Source of the DNA: M2408 sp040386975
GTDB lineage: Bacteria > Bacteroidota > Bacteroidia > Flavobacteriales_D > Crocinitomicaceae
Length of the DNA stretch: 64,000 nucleotides
Direction: 5' to 3'
NCBI GenBank assembly: GCA_040386975.1
Contig: JAZKEO010000014.1
Location: forward strand, 26,794-90,793
Shown here: positions 16,819-25,105 of the stretch, in pieces
How positions within the stretch are numbered: the stretch's first letter is position 1
How the letters are laid out: every line of letters starts with the position of its first letter
Translations under genes and position numbers: made by a program
Notes under the pieces: model-generated
The model's input: only the letters and a program-made list of their open reading frames with translations
Database searches by the model: none
Told to the model about the DNA's origin: nothing

Positions 16819-17035
16819 AATTAGACTTTTGGACATAAGACAAAAGACCGCTACGCTTCAAGACTTGATTCAAGTTAAACATAAACTAATTTATTTAACG
16901 AAAGTTTGTTGAGCCTGTCGAAACAAAACACATCAAAACAAAAAAATGCGAACATAAATGTCCGCATTTTTTGAATTGTATAAACTATAAATTAATCTTA
17001 AGAGGTTTTAATCCGCCACAGCAGATTAAAATCTC
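16819..17035. repeat. Gap with AAGAC-word repeat and terminators
   Basis: Begins with the dispersed words AGACTTTTGGACATAAGAC and AAAAGACC, then A/T-rich sequence, then two hairpins assigned to the fasciclin gene (16941-16972; 16999-17038). Confidence 0.5.
16941..16972 (-). terminator. Terminator hairpin downstream of fasciclin gene
   Basis: AAAAAATGCG at 16941-16950 pairs with CGCATTTTTT at 16963-16972; the inner part is complete on the minus-strand RNA through a G-U pair but has an A-C mismatch on the plus strand, so it best serves the minus strand. Confidence 0.7.
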
Positions 17036-17038
17036 TTA
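16999..17038 (-). repeat. 15-bp inverted repeat over the fasciclin stop codon
   Basis: TAAGAGGTTTTAATC (16999-17013) and GATTAAAATCTCTTA (17024-17038), one mismatch, 10-base loop. It includes the TAA stop (17036-17038); probably stabilises the 3' end or aids termination. Confidence 0.6.
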
Positions 17039-17593
17039 CATTTTTGGTAAAACAACTTTGTCGATTACGTGTATCACACCGTTCGATTGCATTACGTCAT
17101 AAACAGAAATGTTAGCCATTGTTCCGTTTTCATCTGTAATTGTAATGTTGTGCATTCCGTTCATCATTGCAGTTAATTTTCCACCGCTAACAGTTGTCAT
17201 CACTGCTTTTCCTTTCCCTTTTTCGATAGCCGATTTAATTGCATTGAAATCCATTTTCCCTGAAACAACGTGATAAGTTAAGACTTTCGTTAAAGTTGCT
17301 TTGTTTTCTGGTTTCAATAATGTTTCAACTGTTCCTTCTGGTAAATTTTCAAAAGCATCGTTTACTGGTGCAAAAACTGTGAAAGGACCTGCAGTCATCA
17401 ATGTTTCAACTAAACCTGCTGCTTTAACTGCTGCAACCAACGTTGTATGGTCTTTTGAATTTACTGCGTTTTCAACGATGTTCTTTTTTGGAAACATTGT
17501 TTGTCCACCAACCATTGTTTCTTGTGCGTTAATAGAAACTGCTAAAAATGTTCCTACTACTAAACTTGCTACTTTTAATTTTACTGATTTCAT
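17036..17593 (-). CDS. Fasciclin (FAS1) domain exported protein
   Basis: FAS1 domains mediate adhesion outside the cell. Seen: signal peptide MKSVKLKVASLVVGTFLAVS ending INAQ, then a single FAS1 domain: HTTLVAAVKAAGLVETL, GPFTVFAPVNDAFENLP, LTKVLTYHVVSGKM, the late YDVMQSNGVIHVIDKVVLP. 185 aa. The start at 17593 is supported by the perfect signal peptide; the longer frame to 17722 runs through an intergenic repeat and should be ignored. Terminator hairpins follow directly. Confidence 0.92.
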   Translation of the reverse strand: MKSVKLKVASLVVGTFLAVSINAQETMVGGQTMFPKKNIVENAVNSKDHTTLVAAVKAAGLVETLMTAGPFTVFAPVNDAFENLPEGTVETLLKPENKATLTKVLTYHVVSGKMDFNAIKSAIEKGKGKAVMTTVSGGKLTAMMNGMHNITITDENGTMANISVYDVMQSNGVIHVIDKVVLPKM

Positions 17594-17890
17594 ATTTATA
17601 AATTTTTGTTTGTTATGAAGCAGATACGACATGGTTTTATTTTTGGATTTCCTAAATTGAAAAAAAAAATAAAAATTAACTCTTTTTTGTTTTTTGAACC
17701 CTGTCTGCCGACAGGCAGGCACGGAGAGTAAGAGAATAAGAGCTTTACAACTTTTAAAATTATTATTTGAAAAATTTATTTTCAGAATAAAATATAATCT
17801 GTATTTTAGTCGCTTAAAAATTGGTTTTCATCGAATAAATAAGTAGAAATCAATTTAAAATATTAATTTTGCCCCCTGATTTATAGAGCA
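17594..17890. other. Divergent gap with a TGCCTGTCGG-type repeat
   Basis: 297 bases between fasciclin and the aminopeptidase gene. Contains CTGTCTGCCGACAGGCAGGC (17701-17720), a G/C-rich interrupted palindrome of a kind common in Bacteroidota, and the aminopeptidase promoter at 17864. The remainder is plain A/T-rich sequence. Confidence 0.6.
17864..17871 (+). promoter_or_regulatory. -7 element TAATTTTG for M1 aminopeptidase
   Basis: TAnnTTTG ending 19 bases before the ATG at 17891. Confidence 0.6.
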
Positions 17891-19804
17891 ATGAGTAAAT
17901 TTATATATATAGCAAGTATCTTTTTTGTAGCAGTTTTAACTTCTTGTGGAAGCGATCAAGCAGCTAAGAATGAGGAACTTTCAAAAAAAGTGATTATCAA
18001 TCAACCAATCAGAGATGCGCATAGCTATGCAAATTTGAATGAGATTCAAACAAAACACTTGCATTTAGATTTGGAAGTAAATTTCGAAAATAAATCTATT
18101 TACGGAATTGCTCGTCATGAGTTGATTAATAAAGGTACGGATACCGCAATTTTTGACATCAAAGGTTTAGAAATTCAGCGTGTTACTATTGGTAAAGAAG
18201 GAAAAGAAGAAAATACGGGTTACGTTATTGGTCAAGAAGATGAGATTTTAGGTGCTCCTTTAAGCGTTGAAATTGATTCAAACACAACTTTTGTAAATAT
18301 TTATTACAAAACAACAGATAAGTCTGGGGCTTTGGATTGGTTAGATCCGCAATTAACTGCAGGAAAAAAACATCCTTATTTATACACACAAGGTCAAGCG
18401 ATTTTGACTCGTACTTGGATTCCAACACAAGATAGTCCATCAAACAGAATCACTTATTCTGCTGATGTTAAAGTTCCAAAAGAATTGATGGCCTTGATGA
18501 GTGCTACAAATCCAACGGAAAAAAGTGAAACGGGTGAATATCATTTTGAAATGAAGCAACCAATTCCTGTTTACTTAATTGCATTGGCTGTTGGAGATTT
18601 GGAGTACAAAAAGTTAGGAAATAAATGTGGCGTTTACACAGAACCATCTATGTTACAAGATGTTGCTTGGGAATTTGCTGATTTGCGCAAAATGATCATG
18701 GCGGCTGAACAGTTGTATGGAAAATACCAATGGGAACAATACGATGTGATTGTTTTACCTTATTCTTTCCCTTTTGGAGGAATGGAAAATCCACGTTTGA
18801 CATTTGCAAATCCAACATTGATTGCTGGAGATAGAAGTTTGATCAGTGTAATTGCACACGAATTAGCACATTCTTGGTCAGGAAATTTGGTTACAAATGC
18901 TACTTGGGATGATTTTTGGTTAAACGAAGGATTTACAGTTTATTTTGAAAATCGTATTATGGAATCGATTTACGGAAAAGAAGTTGCTGATATCTTGGCG
19001 TTGATTGAGTTCCAAGAATTGGAAAATGAAATTGTTGAAATTAGCGGTGGAGATCATCCAGAAGATACGTATTTGAAATTAGCTTTGAATGGTCGTGATC
19101 CTGACGATGGAATGACTTCAATTGCTTACGTAAAAGGAGCATTTTTCTTAAAAACATTGGAAGAAAAAGTTGGAAGAGCGAAATTTGATGTTTTCATGAA
19201 AAAATATTTTGATCATTATAAATTTCAAACTGTTACTACTGAAATTTTTGAGAAATACCTAACAGAAAATTTATTAAAGCCAAATGGAGTTGATTTCAAC
19301 ACCAAAGAATGGTTATATGAAAAAGGAATTCCAAAAAATTGTGTGAAAATTGTTTCTCCACGTTTCAAGGATGTTGAAAATATAGCTGACGAAGTAAGTG
19401 CTGGAAAAAACATTTTCAAAAAGAAGAAAAATCAACAAGTTATTACACGTGAAAAATACGTAACACAAGAATGGTTGGCGTTTATCAGAAAACTTCCTCG
19501 TAATTTATCTGTAAAACAACTTGCTTTGTTGGATGAGAAATTAAATTTCAAAGGTTCAGGTAACGCTGAAATTATGACTGAATGGTTTGTTTTAGGAATT
19601 GAGGCTGGATACAAAGATATTCGTCCTGAAATGGAAAAATTCTTGATGAAAGTTGGTCGTAGAAAATTCATCTTACCGATTTATAAAACTTTGGCTAAAA
19701 CAAAAGATAACTTAAGTTTCGCTAAATCAGTGTATAAAAAAGCAAGACCTTATTATCATTCTGTTTCTCAGAAGACTATGGATGATTTACTTGGGACTAA
19801 TTGA
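17891..19804 (+). CDS. M1 family metallo-aminopeptidase, lipoprotein
   Basis: Zinc aminopeptidase of the M1 (leukotriene-A4-hydrolase-like) family that removes N-terminal residues from peptides. Seen: lipobox signal VAVLTSCGSD near residues 15-24; substrate-anchoring GGMENP near 297-303; zinc ligands HELAH at 323-327 and LNEGF with Glu 346, exactly 18 residues later, giving HExxH-18-E; a C-terminal helical ARM-type domain. 637 aa matches LTA4H-like enzymes. The lipobox places it on an envelope membrane, so it probably works on imported or extracellular peptides. Confidence 0.93.
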   Translation: MSKFIYIASIFFVAVLTSCGSDQAAKNEELSKKVIINQPIRDAHSYANLNEIQTKHLHLDLEVNFENKSIYGIARHELINKGTDTAIFDIKGLEIQRVTIGKEGKEENTGYVIGQEDEILGAPLSVEIDSNTTFVNIYYKTTDKSGALDWLDPQLTAGKKHPYLYTQGQAILTRTWIPTQDSPSNRITYSADVKVPKELMALMSATNPTEKSETGEYHFEMKQPIPVYLIALAVGDLEYKKLGNKCGVYTEPSMLQDVAWEFADLRKMIMAAEQLYGKYQWEQYDVIVLPYSFPFGGMENPRLTFANPTLIAGDRSLISVIAHELAHSWSGNLVTNATWDDFWLNEGFTVYFENRIMESIYGKEVADILALIEFQELENEIVEISGGDHPEDTYLKLALNGRDPDDGMTSIAYVKGAFFLKTLEEKVGRAKFDVFMKKYFDHYKFQTVTTEIFEKYLTENLLKPNGVDFNTKEWLYEKGIPKNCVKIVSPRFKDVENIADEVSAGKNIFKKKKNQQVITREKYVTQEWLAFIRKLPRNLSVKQLALLDEKLNFKGSGNAEIMTEWFVLGIEAGYKDIRPEMEKFLMKVGRRKFILPIYKTLAKTKDNLSFAKSVYKKARPYYHSVSQKTMDDLLGTN

Positions 19805-19929
19805 ATTTATTTATAAAGTCCGCTTTTGTCGTTATTTTTTGAGTTAAATTTGTCATTTACACGAGTAAACTCCAAATTTTCCTCTATAAAAAATGCCTAA
19901 AAAGCAACCTTTCTAAACAAAATTCAGGT

Positions 19930-21030
19930 TTACATCAATAGAAATTCAAAACTTTCGCTTTCTTTCCCGTTTACGATAAAGGCAATTTTCTGTTTTCCAG
20001 GATAATATTTTCGTGTAGAAATTGCTTTGAAACTGTGTAACTTTTTGACTTCAATTTTTGATGCGAAAGAAAGCGTTTTTTCAGAAATCTTAAAGACTTT
20101 TGAATTATGGATTCCATTCTGACGTAAAAAATAAATCTTGTATTCAAGTCGAATAAAAACGTCTGATTGTTCTTTATTTTCGACTGAGAATTGAAATTCG
20201 AGTGTTTCTCCCATTTGAACTTTTTTCGCACACTTAATCTCTAAAAGTTCAATTTTAGCAGAAGAATTTACACCAAACAAATTCAAAACCTCTAAGTTTC
20301 CTTGTTTCAAAAATGTTCTGCAAGCATGTTTTAAAGCTTTGTCGATTTTTTCTGTTTTATTTATCCATTTTTTAGTGAAATCAATTACCAAGAGCGGGTA
20401 ATCCTTTGATAAATCATTTAAGGAATTAGAAACTGATTTTCGAACCCAATCAGATTCATCAGTAATTAATCGTTCAAGAATTGGCAAAATGTGTTTTGGA
20501 TTTTCTTTCAAAACTCTCACGCCAATTGCCCAAGGCAGGCGCGTTCGCATTCCTTCAGAAGCCAATCGTCTGACATAATGATGCTCGTGATTTGCCCAAT
20601 TTTGCATTTGTAAAATCATTTCATCTGGAAATTTGACAATAAAATGTCTGACAACAAATTCACAACTTGTAAATTGCGTGATTTTCTCAATTGCCAAAAC
20701 AGAATTTTTAAAATCGTCTAATCCAAAAAGTTGAACAAATTCAGGAAACAACATGAATTCAAAATTAAATCCATTTGGATGTTCCCGTTTATGTCTGTCA
20801 ATTATCGAACAAATTTGATTTAAAGCACTTGGATAATCTTTATGTAAATGATTCCTCAAAACTTTCGCAATGTGTGTCATGCGTTGTTTCAACTCATACG
20901 ATTCCCATTCCTTAGAAAAAATTTCTTTCATGAATTGTTTTTCATTGAAATCTAAAATCTCGGCTTGAATTTGTTTTGACAACATTTCAAAAAAAAATTT
21001 TGAATAAACGTGTTTGAGTAATTCTGCCAT
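19930..21030 (-). CDS. alkC: AlkC-type DNA alkylation repair glycosylase
   Basis: HEAT-like-repeat DNA glycosylase of the AlkC/AlkD superfamily that excises 3-methyladenine and 3-methylcytosine without flipping the base. Seen: FMLFPEFVQLFGL and the FVVRHFIVKFP helix, then HHYVRRLASEG with RLPWAIG, and repeats such as DWVRKSVSNSLNDLS; all match the AlkC pattern. The last ~105 residues (from KIELLEIKCAKK) are strand-rich and fit the C-terminal Ig-like domain known from some AlkC enzymes. 366 aa. Stand-alone gene. Confidence 0.88.
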   Translation of the reverse strand: MAELLKHVYSKFFFEMLSKQIQAEILDFNEKQFMKEIFSKEWESYELKQRMTHIAKVLRNHLHKDYPSALNQICSIIDRHKREHPNGFNFEFMLFPEFVQLFGLDDFKNSVLAIEKITQFTSCEFVVRHFIVKFPDEMILQMQNWANHEHHYVRRLASEGMRTRLPWAIGVRVLKENPKHILPILERLITDESDWVRKSVSNSLNDLSKDYPLLVIDFTKKWINKTEKIDKALKHACRTFLKQGNLEVLNLFGVNSSAKIELLEIKCAKKVQMGETLEFQFSVENKEQSDVFIRLEYKIYFLRQNGIHNSKVFKISEKTLSFASKIEVKKLHSFKAISTRKYYPGKQKIAFIVNGKESESFEFLLM

Positions 21031-21122
21031 ATAATTTAGTACTTTGTGTTTAGTTTTTAGTGCTTAGACGTGATAATTGAAACGTAATTTACCACATTAA
21101 GGAAGAAAATCTATAAAACAAA

Positions 21123-21158
21123 AAGCCTCATAATTCAATTTGATAAATTATGAGGCTT
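21123..21158 (-). terminator. Intrinsic terminator after DUF2231-like gene
   Basis: 13-bp stem AAGCCTCATAATT (21123-21135) with AATTATGAGGCTT (21146-21158), 10-base loop, A-rich on the plus strand (T run in the minus-strand RNA). Confidence 0.8.
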
Positions 21159-21176
21159 AAGAATTTTATATTAATC

Positions 21177-21662
21177 TCAATCGTGATGTTCTTCGTGTTG
21201 TTCCATTTTGAAATCTTTTCTGATTTCTGGATGAGCGATCTCACCACCTGATGTTCCAACTTCTCTTGCAATGTAACAAGCAACTAAAGAAACTATTAAT
21301 GTTAGGATGGAAACATATTTTGCGAATTTTTTCTTTTTCCATTCAAAGAAAAGAGAAGCTAAACTCAAGAACATAATTGACCATGCAAAAGGCATAAAAA
21401 ATTCTGCTTTTTCCTCGTGTTCATGAATCAAATGATGTGTTTGTTCGGTCATCGTTGACATGTGTTCAACAACTTCTTCTGCATCTTCACCCGATCCGAA
21501 ACTTGGAAGAGCAAAAGCGGCAGAGAATAATAAGACAGTTAAAGCAATTTTTTTGCTCACAACAGAATTTAAAAGTATTCCTACTAATAATATCAAGGAA
21601 CCAATAATTAACCCAATAATTGGAAAATGGTTCACTAGCATGTGTAAATGTGCGTCGTTCAT
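21177..21662 (-). CDS. DUF2231-like integral membrane protein
   Basis: 161 residues, no cleavable signal. Starts MNDAHLHMLVNHFPIIGLII, the His-containing opening typical of DUF2231-type proteins, with about four membrane helices (residues ~13-30, ~37-52, ~88-105, ~112-130) and His/Glu-rich loops (EEVVEHMSTMTEQTHHLIHEHEE, and tail QHEEHHD) that could bind metal or haem. Function unknown. Monocistronic, with its own terminator at 21123-21158. Confidence 0.75.
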   Translation of the reverse strand: MNDAHLHMLVNHFPIIGLIIGSLILLVGILLNSVVSKKIALTVLLFSAAFALPSFGSGEDAEEVVEHMSTMTEQTHHLIHEHEEKAEFFMPFAWSIMFLSLASLFFEWKKKKFAKYVSILTLIVSLVACYIAREVGTSGGEIAHPEIRKDFKMEQHEEHHD

Positions 21663-21830
21663 GTTTTTTATTTTTTTGTAAAAATAGAAATAAATTTATT
21701 GAGTTAAACAGATTTTGTATCGCAAAGTAAAATAAAGTGAGCGCAAAAATCGCAAAGAATAACAGAAACAAGTCTAAAAGTGAATCAGTCTGTATTAAAA
21801 TCTTAATATCCTAAAATCTTAATATCCAAT

Positions 21831-22604
21831 CTACCAACTTCCACCAGAACCTCCACCACCAAAACTTCCGCCACCGAAACCGCCAAAGCCACCTCCGCCA
21901 CCTGACGAACCACGACTTCCAAATCCACTTCCCGCGAAAAATCCTGCAGCACCATAAGTGAAACCGCTTCCACCACCACGACCACCATTTTTTGGTCCAA
22001 ACTTTATAAGTAAAATAATAATTCCAATGATAATTGCAACGATAATGAAGCCACCTGATTTTTCGTTTTGCTTGTTGTAAGCTTTGTGATTGTATTCTCC
22101 TTTTGCAAGTGAAATCAGCACATTTGTTGCGTCATCGATACCTTTATAAAAATCGCCATTTTTGAAGTTTGGTAACAATTCATTTTCAACAATATTTTTC
22201 GATGTTAAATCTGGAATTGCTCCTTCTAAACCTCTACCAACAGCAATGTGTGTTTTTCGTTCCCCTTGGCCTCCAGTTGGTTTGATTAATAATACAATTC
22301 CATTGTCTTCTTTTGCTTGACCAACTTGCCATTGTTCTCCTAATTCTGTTGCGAAATCCCAAGGTTCGTATCCTTTTAAATCGTCAACGATAACAACAAC
22401 TATTTGATTGGAAGTTTCTTCTGAAAAAGCTTGTAATTTAGCCTCTAAAGTTTGTTCTTCACTTTCTGAAATAAAATCTGGAAATTCCTTAGATAAATTA
22501 TTTACCAATCTCGGAGGATTTGGCTTTGCAGGAATATCTGGTCGTTGGGCAAAAAATGAAAATTGTACCAGTAAAATACTAAATATAAAAAAAATACTTT
22601 TCAT
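21831..22604 (-). CDS. TPM-domain protein with Gly-rich C-terminal tail
   Basis: TPM (DUF477) protein of the YgcG type; TPM domains act in membrane-protein quality control and photosystem repair in other organisms. Seen: signal peptide ending SFFAQ; TPM domain (residues ~30-170) with SNQIVVVIVDDLKGYEPWDFA and DNGIVLLIKPTGG; one membrane helix (GGFIIVAIIIGIIILLIKFG) near 187-206; then a Gly/Ser-rich tail, with many GGG runs, to the C-terminus. Last gene of the LemA operon. Confidence 0.9.
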   Translation of the reverse strand: MKSIFFIFSILLVQFSFFAQRPDIPAKPNPPRLVNNLSKEFPDFISESEEQTLEAKLQAFSEETSNQIVVVIVDDLKGYEPWDFATELGEQWQVGQAKEDNGIVLLIKPTGGQGERKTHIAVGRGLEGAIPDLTSKNIVENELLPNFKNGDFYKGIDDATNVLISLAKGEYNHKAYNKQNEKSGGFIIVAIIIGIIILLIKFGPKNGGRGGGSGFTYGAAGFFAGSGFGSRGSSGGGGGFGGFGGGSFGGGGSGGSW

Positions 22605-22606
22605 TT

Positions 22607-23113
22607 TTAATTTAATTTATTCATTATTAAAGTTGTTGCTGAATCTAATCCTATGTAATATTCTTGCAACTTAAAATTTGGAATCAAGGTTTTTTCTACA
22701 ATTTCTGAGGCGTAAGAATCAGTAATTATTGTCTCAAGACCAAGACCAACTGAAATCTGAACTTTTCTATCCCCAGCAGTACCAGTTGGTTTAACTAAAA
22801 TTACGATTCCATTGTCTTTTTCTTTTTGACCAACACCCCATAAATTTCCTAAGTTCATTGCAAATTCCCCAGGCTCATATCCTTTCAAATCATCAACGAT
22901 TACAATAACAATTTGATTTGATGTTTTTTTTGCAAAATCTTGTAGTTTAAATTCCAAAGCTTTAGATTCTTTTTTTGAAAGAAAATTTGGAAATTCCTTA
23001 GAAAAATTATTTACCAATCTTGCTGGATGTGGTTTCGCTGGAATATCTCCTAATTCTTGACCAATTCCAAAAATTGAAATTAATACAAAGACCAAGAATA
23101 AACTTTTTTTCAT
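22607..23113 (-). CDS. TPM-domain protein lacking membrane helix and tail
   Basis: 168 residues: signal peptide (MKKSLFLVFVLISIFGIGQ) and one TPM domain with IVIVIVDDLKGYEPGEFA and DNGIVILVKPTG. Clearly a paralogue of the neighbouring gene at 21831 (shared RLVNN-SKEFP and VDDLKGYEP blocks), but it ends just after the domain, so it is a soluble exported form. Two bases separate it from the downstream gene's ATG, so the pair arose by tandem duplication, with loss or gain of the tail. Confidence 0.88.
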   Translation of the reverse strand: MKKSLFLVFVLISIFGIGQELGDIPAKPHPARLVNNFSKEFPNFLSKKESKALEFKLQDFAKKTSNQIVIVIVDDLKGYEPGEFAMNLGNLWGVGQKEKDNGIVILVKPTGTAGDRKVQISVGLGLETIITDSYASEIVEKTLIPNFKLQEYYIGLDSATTLIMNKLN

Positions 23114-23127
23114 ATAAATATCAGTTT

Positions 23128-23565
23128 TTAAGCTTCAAAAGAAATATCGTTTGACAATTCATTTTCATCATTTTTAGCATAAGGAAAATGTTTTTTGAGT
23201 TTTTCTCCTACATGAGCAATGCCATTGATTAATCCTGTTTCAAAATCATTCTTTTTAAAATGAAAAATTATTTCATCGCGTATGGAATCCCAAAAATCTG
23301 CTTCAACAACTTCATTGATTCCTTTGTCGCCAATAATAGCAAACTTTTTGTCGGCTACTGCCAAATAAATCAACACTCCATTGCGAAGTTCCGTTTTTGT
23401 CATACCTAATTTTTCAAAAATAAGTATGGCTTCATCTTTTGGGTCATTTTTACAGGAATCCACTATATGCAAACGAATTTCGCCAGAAGTATTTAACTCT
23501 GCTGACGAAATTGCATTTACAATATGTTGTTGTTGAATTTCTGTAAAGAAATTTTTTGCTCTCAT
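23128..23565 (-). CDS. TPM-domain protein without signal peptide
   Basis: 145 residues, starting MRAKNFFTEIQQQHIVNAI: third TPM protein, divergent subtype that normally follows LemA. Motifs: SGEIRLHIVDSC, GVLIYLAVADKKFAIIGDKG, and NGIAHVGEKLKKHFPY. No signal peptide or membrane helix visible, so it probably acts on the cytoplasmic face. ATG abuts the stop of lemA with no gap, implying coupled translation. Confidence 0.88.
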   Translation of the reverse strand: MRAKNFFTEIQQQHIVNAISSAELNTSGEIRLHIVDSCKNDPKDEAILIFEKLGMTKTELRNGVLIYLAVADKKFAIIGDKGINEVVEADFWDSIRDEIIFHFKKNDFETGLINGIAHVGEKLKKHFPYAKNDENELSNDISFEA

Positions 23566-24168
23566 TTAGTTTTCTCTTCTGCTTTTAATATCTGGAGCTA
23601 TCTCAGATCCTTGTGCAGATTGGAAATAAGCTTTTTTCTCAAAACCAAACATTCCAGCCCAAATGTTTCTTGGGAAACGTCTGATGTAGGTATTGTAATC
23701 TCTACCGCCTTCATTGAAACGAACACGTTCTGTAGCAATACGGTTTTCCATTCCTTCATATTGTGCTTGGAAACCTTGGAAAGCTTCATTTGCTCTTAAA
23801 TTAGGATAGTTTTCAGAAATTGCCATCAAACGACCTAAAGATTGTCCGAATTGATCTTGCGCTTTTTGAAATTTAGCTAAATTTTCTTCATTCAAATCTT
23901 CCACGTTTAATTGAATTTTTGTTGCATTACTTCTCGCTTCAATAATTTCTTTTAAAGTTCCTTTTTCGTAATCAGCATTTGCCAATACAATCTCGAATAA
24001 ATTTTTTGTTTTATCCATACGAGCTTGGTAAGCAACCTCAACTTGTTGCCATTGAGCAGTTACTCCCTCTTCTTTTGTAACCATTGAGTTGTATGAGCTA
24101 CAACCGTTGAAAAATATCAGTAATAAAATACCACCAATAATTAAATACGAATTTTTAGGTCTTTTCAT
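23566..24168 (-). CDS. lemA: LemA family protein
   Basis: LemA proteins are membrane-anchored helical-bundle proteins of unclear biochemical function. Seen: N-terminal hydrophobic segment YLIIGGILLLIFFNGCSSYN with lipobox-like NGC, then the conserved EEGVTAQWQQVEVAYQARMD, NLFEIVLANADYEKG, SEN-YPNLRANEAFQGFQ and RVRFNEGGRDYN-YIRRFP blocks. 200 aa, typical. Heads a four-gene operon lemA-TPM-TPM-TPM, a known conserved arrangement extended here by one TPM duplicate. Confidence 0.93.
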   Translation of the reverse strand: MKRPKNSYLIIGGILLLIFFNGCSSYNSMVTKEEGVTAQWQQVEVAYQARMDKTKNLFEIVLANADYEKGTLKEIIEARSNATKIQLNVEDLNEENLAKFQKAQDQFGQSLGRLMAISENYPNLRANEAFQGFQAQYEGMENRIATERVRFNEGGRDYNTYIRRFPRNIWAGMFGFEKKAYFQSAQGSEIAPDIKSRREN

Positions 24169-24346
24169 GTTTTAAATTTTTTATAAATATATGAATTTAT
24201 TTCATCAAAACAAGTGCCGACTTATGGAATATGACAGAATGTCGTTTTTAGACATAAGACTCGAAGACAAAAGACAAGAAAAGCAACAGCTTTGATATAA
24301 CAAGCGTTAGCGAAGTTAATTTAGAAGAGAGACAAGAATCTTAATT

Positions 24347-25027
24347 TCAGACTTTGTTTAAAGTATCTGCTTTTAGGTATCTCATGTTCATTTTTTTTAC
24401 TCCGTAGTAAAAAAGAATAATGCAAATGAGCATCAAAACATGACTCAAATCATCGCGATTTAAGTAACGGTGAAGGTTTATGTTTAATAGAAAAATAAAT
24501 GCAGACGGAATCAAAACGAGAATTCCGTAAACAAAATACTGCATATCTAAATTGTTTTTCGCCCACAATCTTCCTGTAAGGTAACCGCAATAAAGCAAAT
24601 AAGTTAAAATTGAGTCAATAGCAATAAATAAAAATGTTTTATTGATAAGACTCAAAGTCAATAAGATAACAGATTTTATAATTAAAAAATATTTCAGAAG
24701 TAAATATGATTTGTGATTTCTGTAATAATACAAAATCCCTTGACTGATAAAATAGCCTGAAGTTACTGCCAAAATCCAAGCTGGATATTTACCAAAAATT
24801 CCAAAATATTGAAAAAGAACATGTCCAAATCCACTTAAAAAAGTAGAAATAGCTAGGCATAAATAAAAATTCTTGAATTGTTTTGAAGAGTAGGAATCTG
24901 ACCAACGAATACTAAAAAAGGCGTATAAACTAAAAACAGTAATCGCCCAATTAAAAACAAGTGCCATTGGTTCTTGCAAGGTCAAACCTGCAAAGGAAAA
25001 CTCAATAATTTCAAAGGGCGGTTTCAT
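24347..25027 (-). CDS. Multi-pass membrane protein, DUF6962-like
   Basis: 226 residues with about seven hydrophobic helices (for example MALVFNWAITVFSLYAFF, FYLCLAISTFLSGFGHVLF, LILVL-type segments and VLMLICIILFYYGV) joined by short basic loops. The His in GFGHVLFQYFG and the overall layout recall Bacteroidota proteins tagged DUF6962, but this is from memory. No transport motif; function unknown. Divergent from recR with its own -7 element at 25059-25066. Confidence 0.65.
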   Translation of the reverse strand: MKPPFEIIEFSFAGLTLQEPMALVFNWAITVFSLYAFFSIRWSDSYSSKQFKNFYLCLAISTFLSGFGHVLFQYFGIFGKYPAWILAVTSGYFISQGILYYYRNHKSYLLLKYFLIIKSVILLTLSLINKTFLFIAIDSILTYLLYCGYLTGRLWAKNNLDMQYFVYGILVLIPSAFIFLLNINLHRYLNRDDLSHVLMLICIILFYYGVKKMNMRYLKADTLNKV

Positions 25028-25058
25028 TTTCTTTAATTCTTTGTTCTTTAATCGACTG

Positions 25059-25066
25059 CAAAATTA
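25059..25066 (-). promoter_or_regulatory. -7 element TAATTTTG for membrane protein gene
   Basis: Plus strand CAAAATTA, 31 bases upstream of the start at 25027; divergent from the recR element 27 bases away. Confidence 0.55.
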
Positions 25067-25093
25067 AAACTTTTTTTTCACTTATTAAAATGT

Positions 25094-25101
25094 TACTTTT
25101 G
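25094..25101 (+). promoter_or_regulatory. -7 element TACTTTTG, leaderless recR start
   Basis: Ends four bases before the GTG start at 25106, so transcription should begin at or next to the start codon. Confidence 0.65.
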
Positions 25102-25105
25102 CACC

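Noticed and set aside
17594..17722. N-terminal extension of the fasciclin protein starting MPACRQTGFKK
   Set aside because: It translates a dispersed intergenic repeat; the real signal peptide starts at 17593.
21803..22000. 65-aa valine/glutamate-rich frame overlapping the Gly-rich tail of the TPM gene
   Set aside because: Arises from repetitive GGN codons read in another frame.
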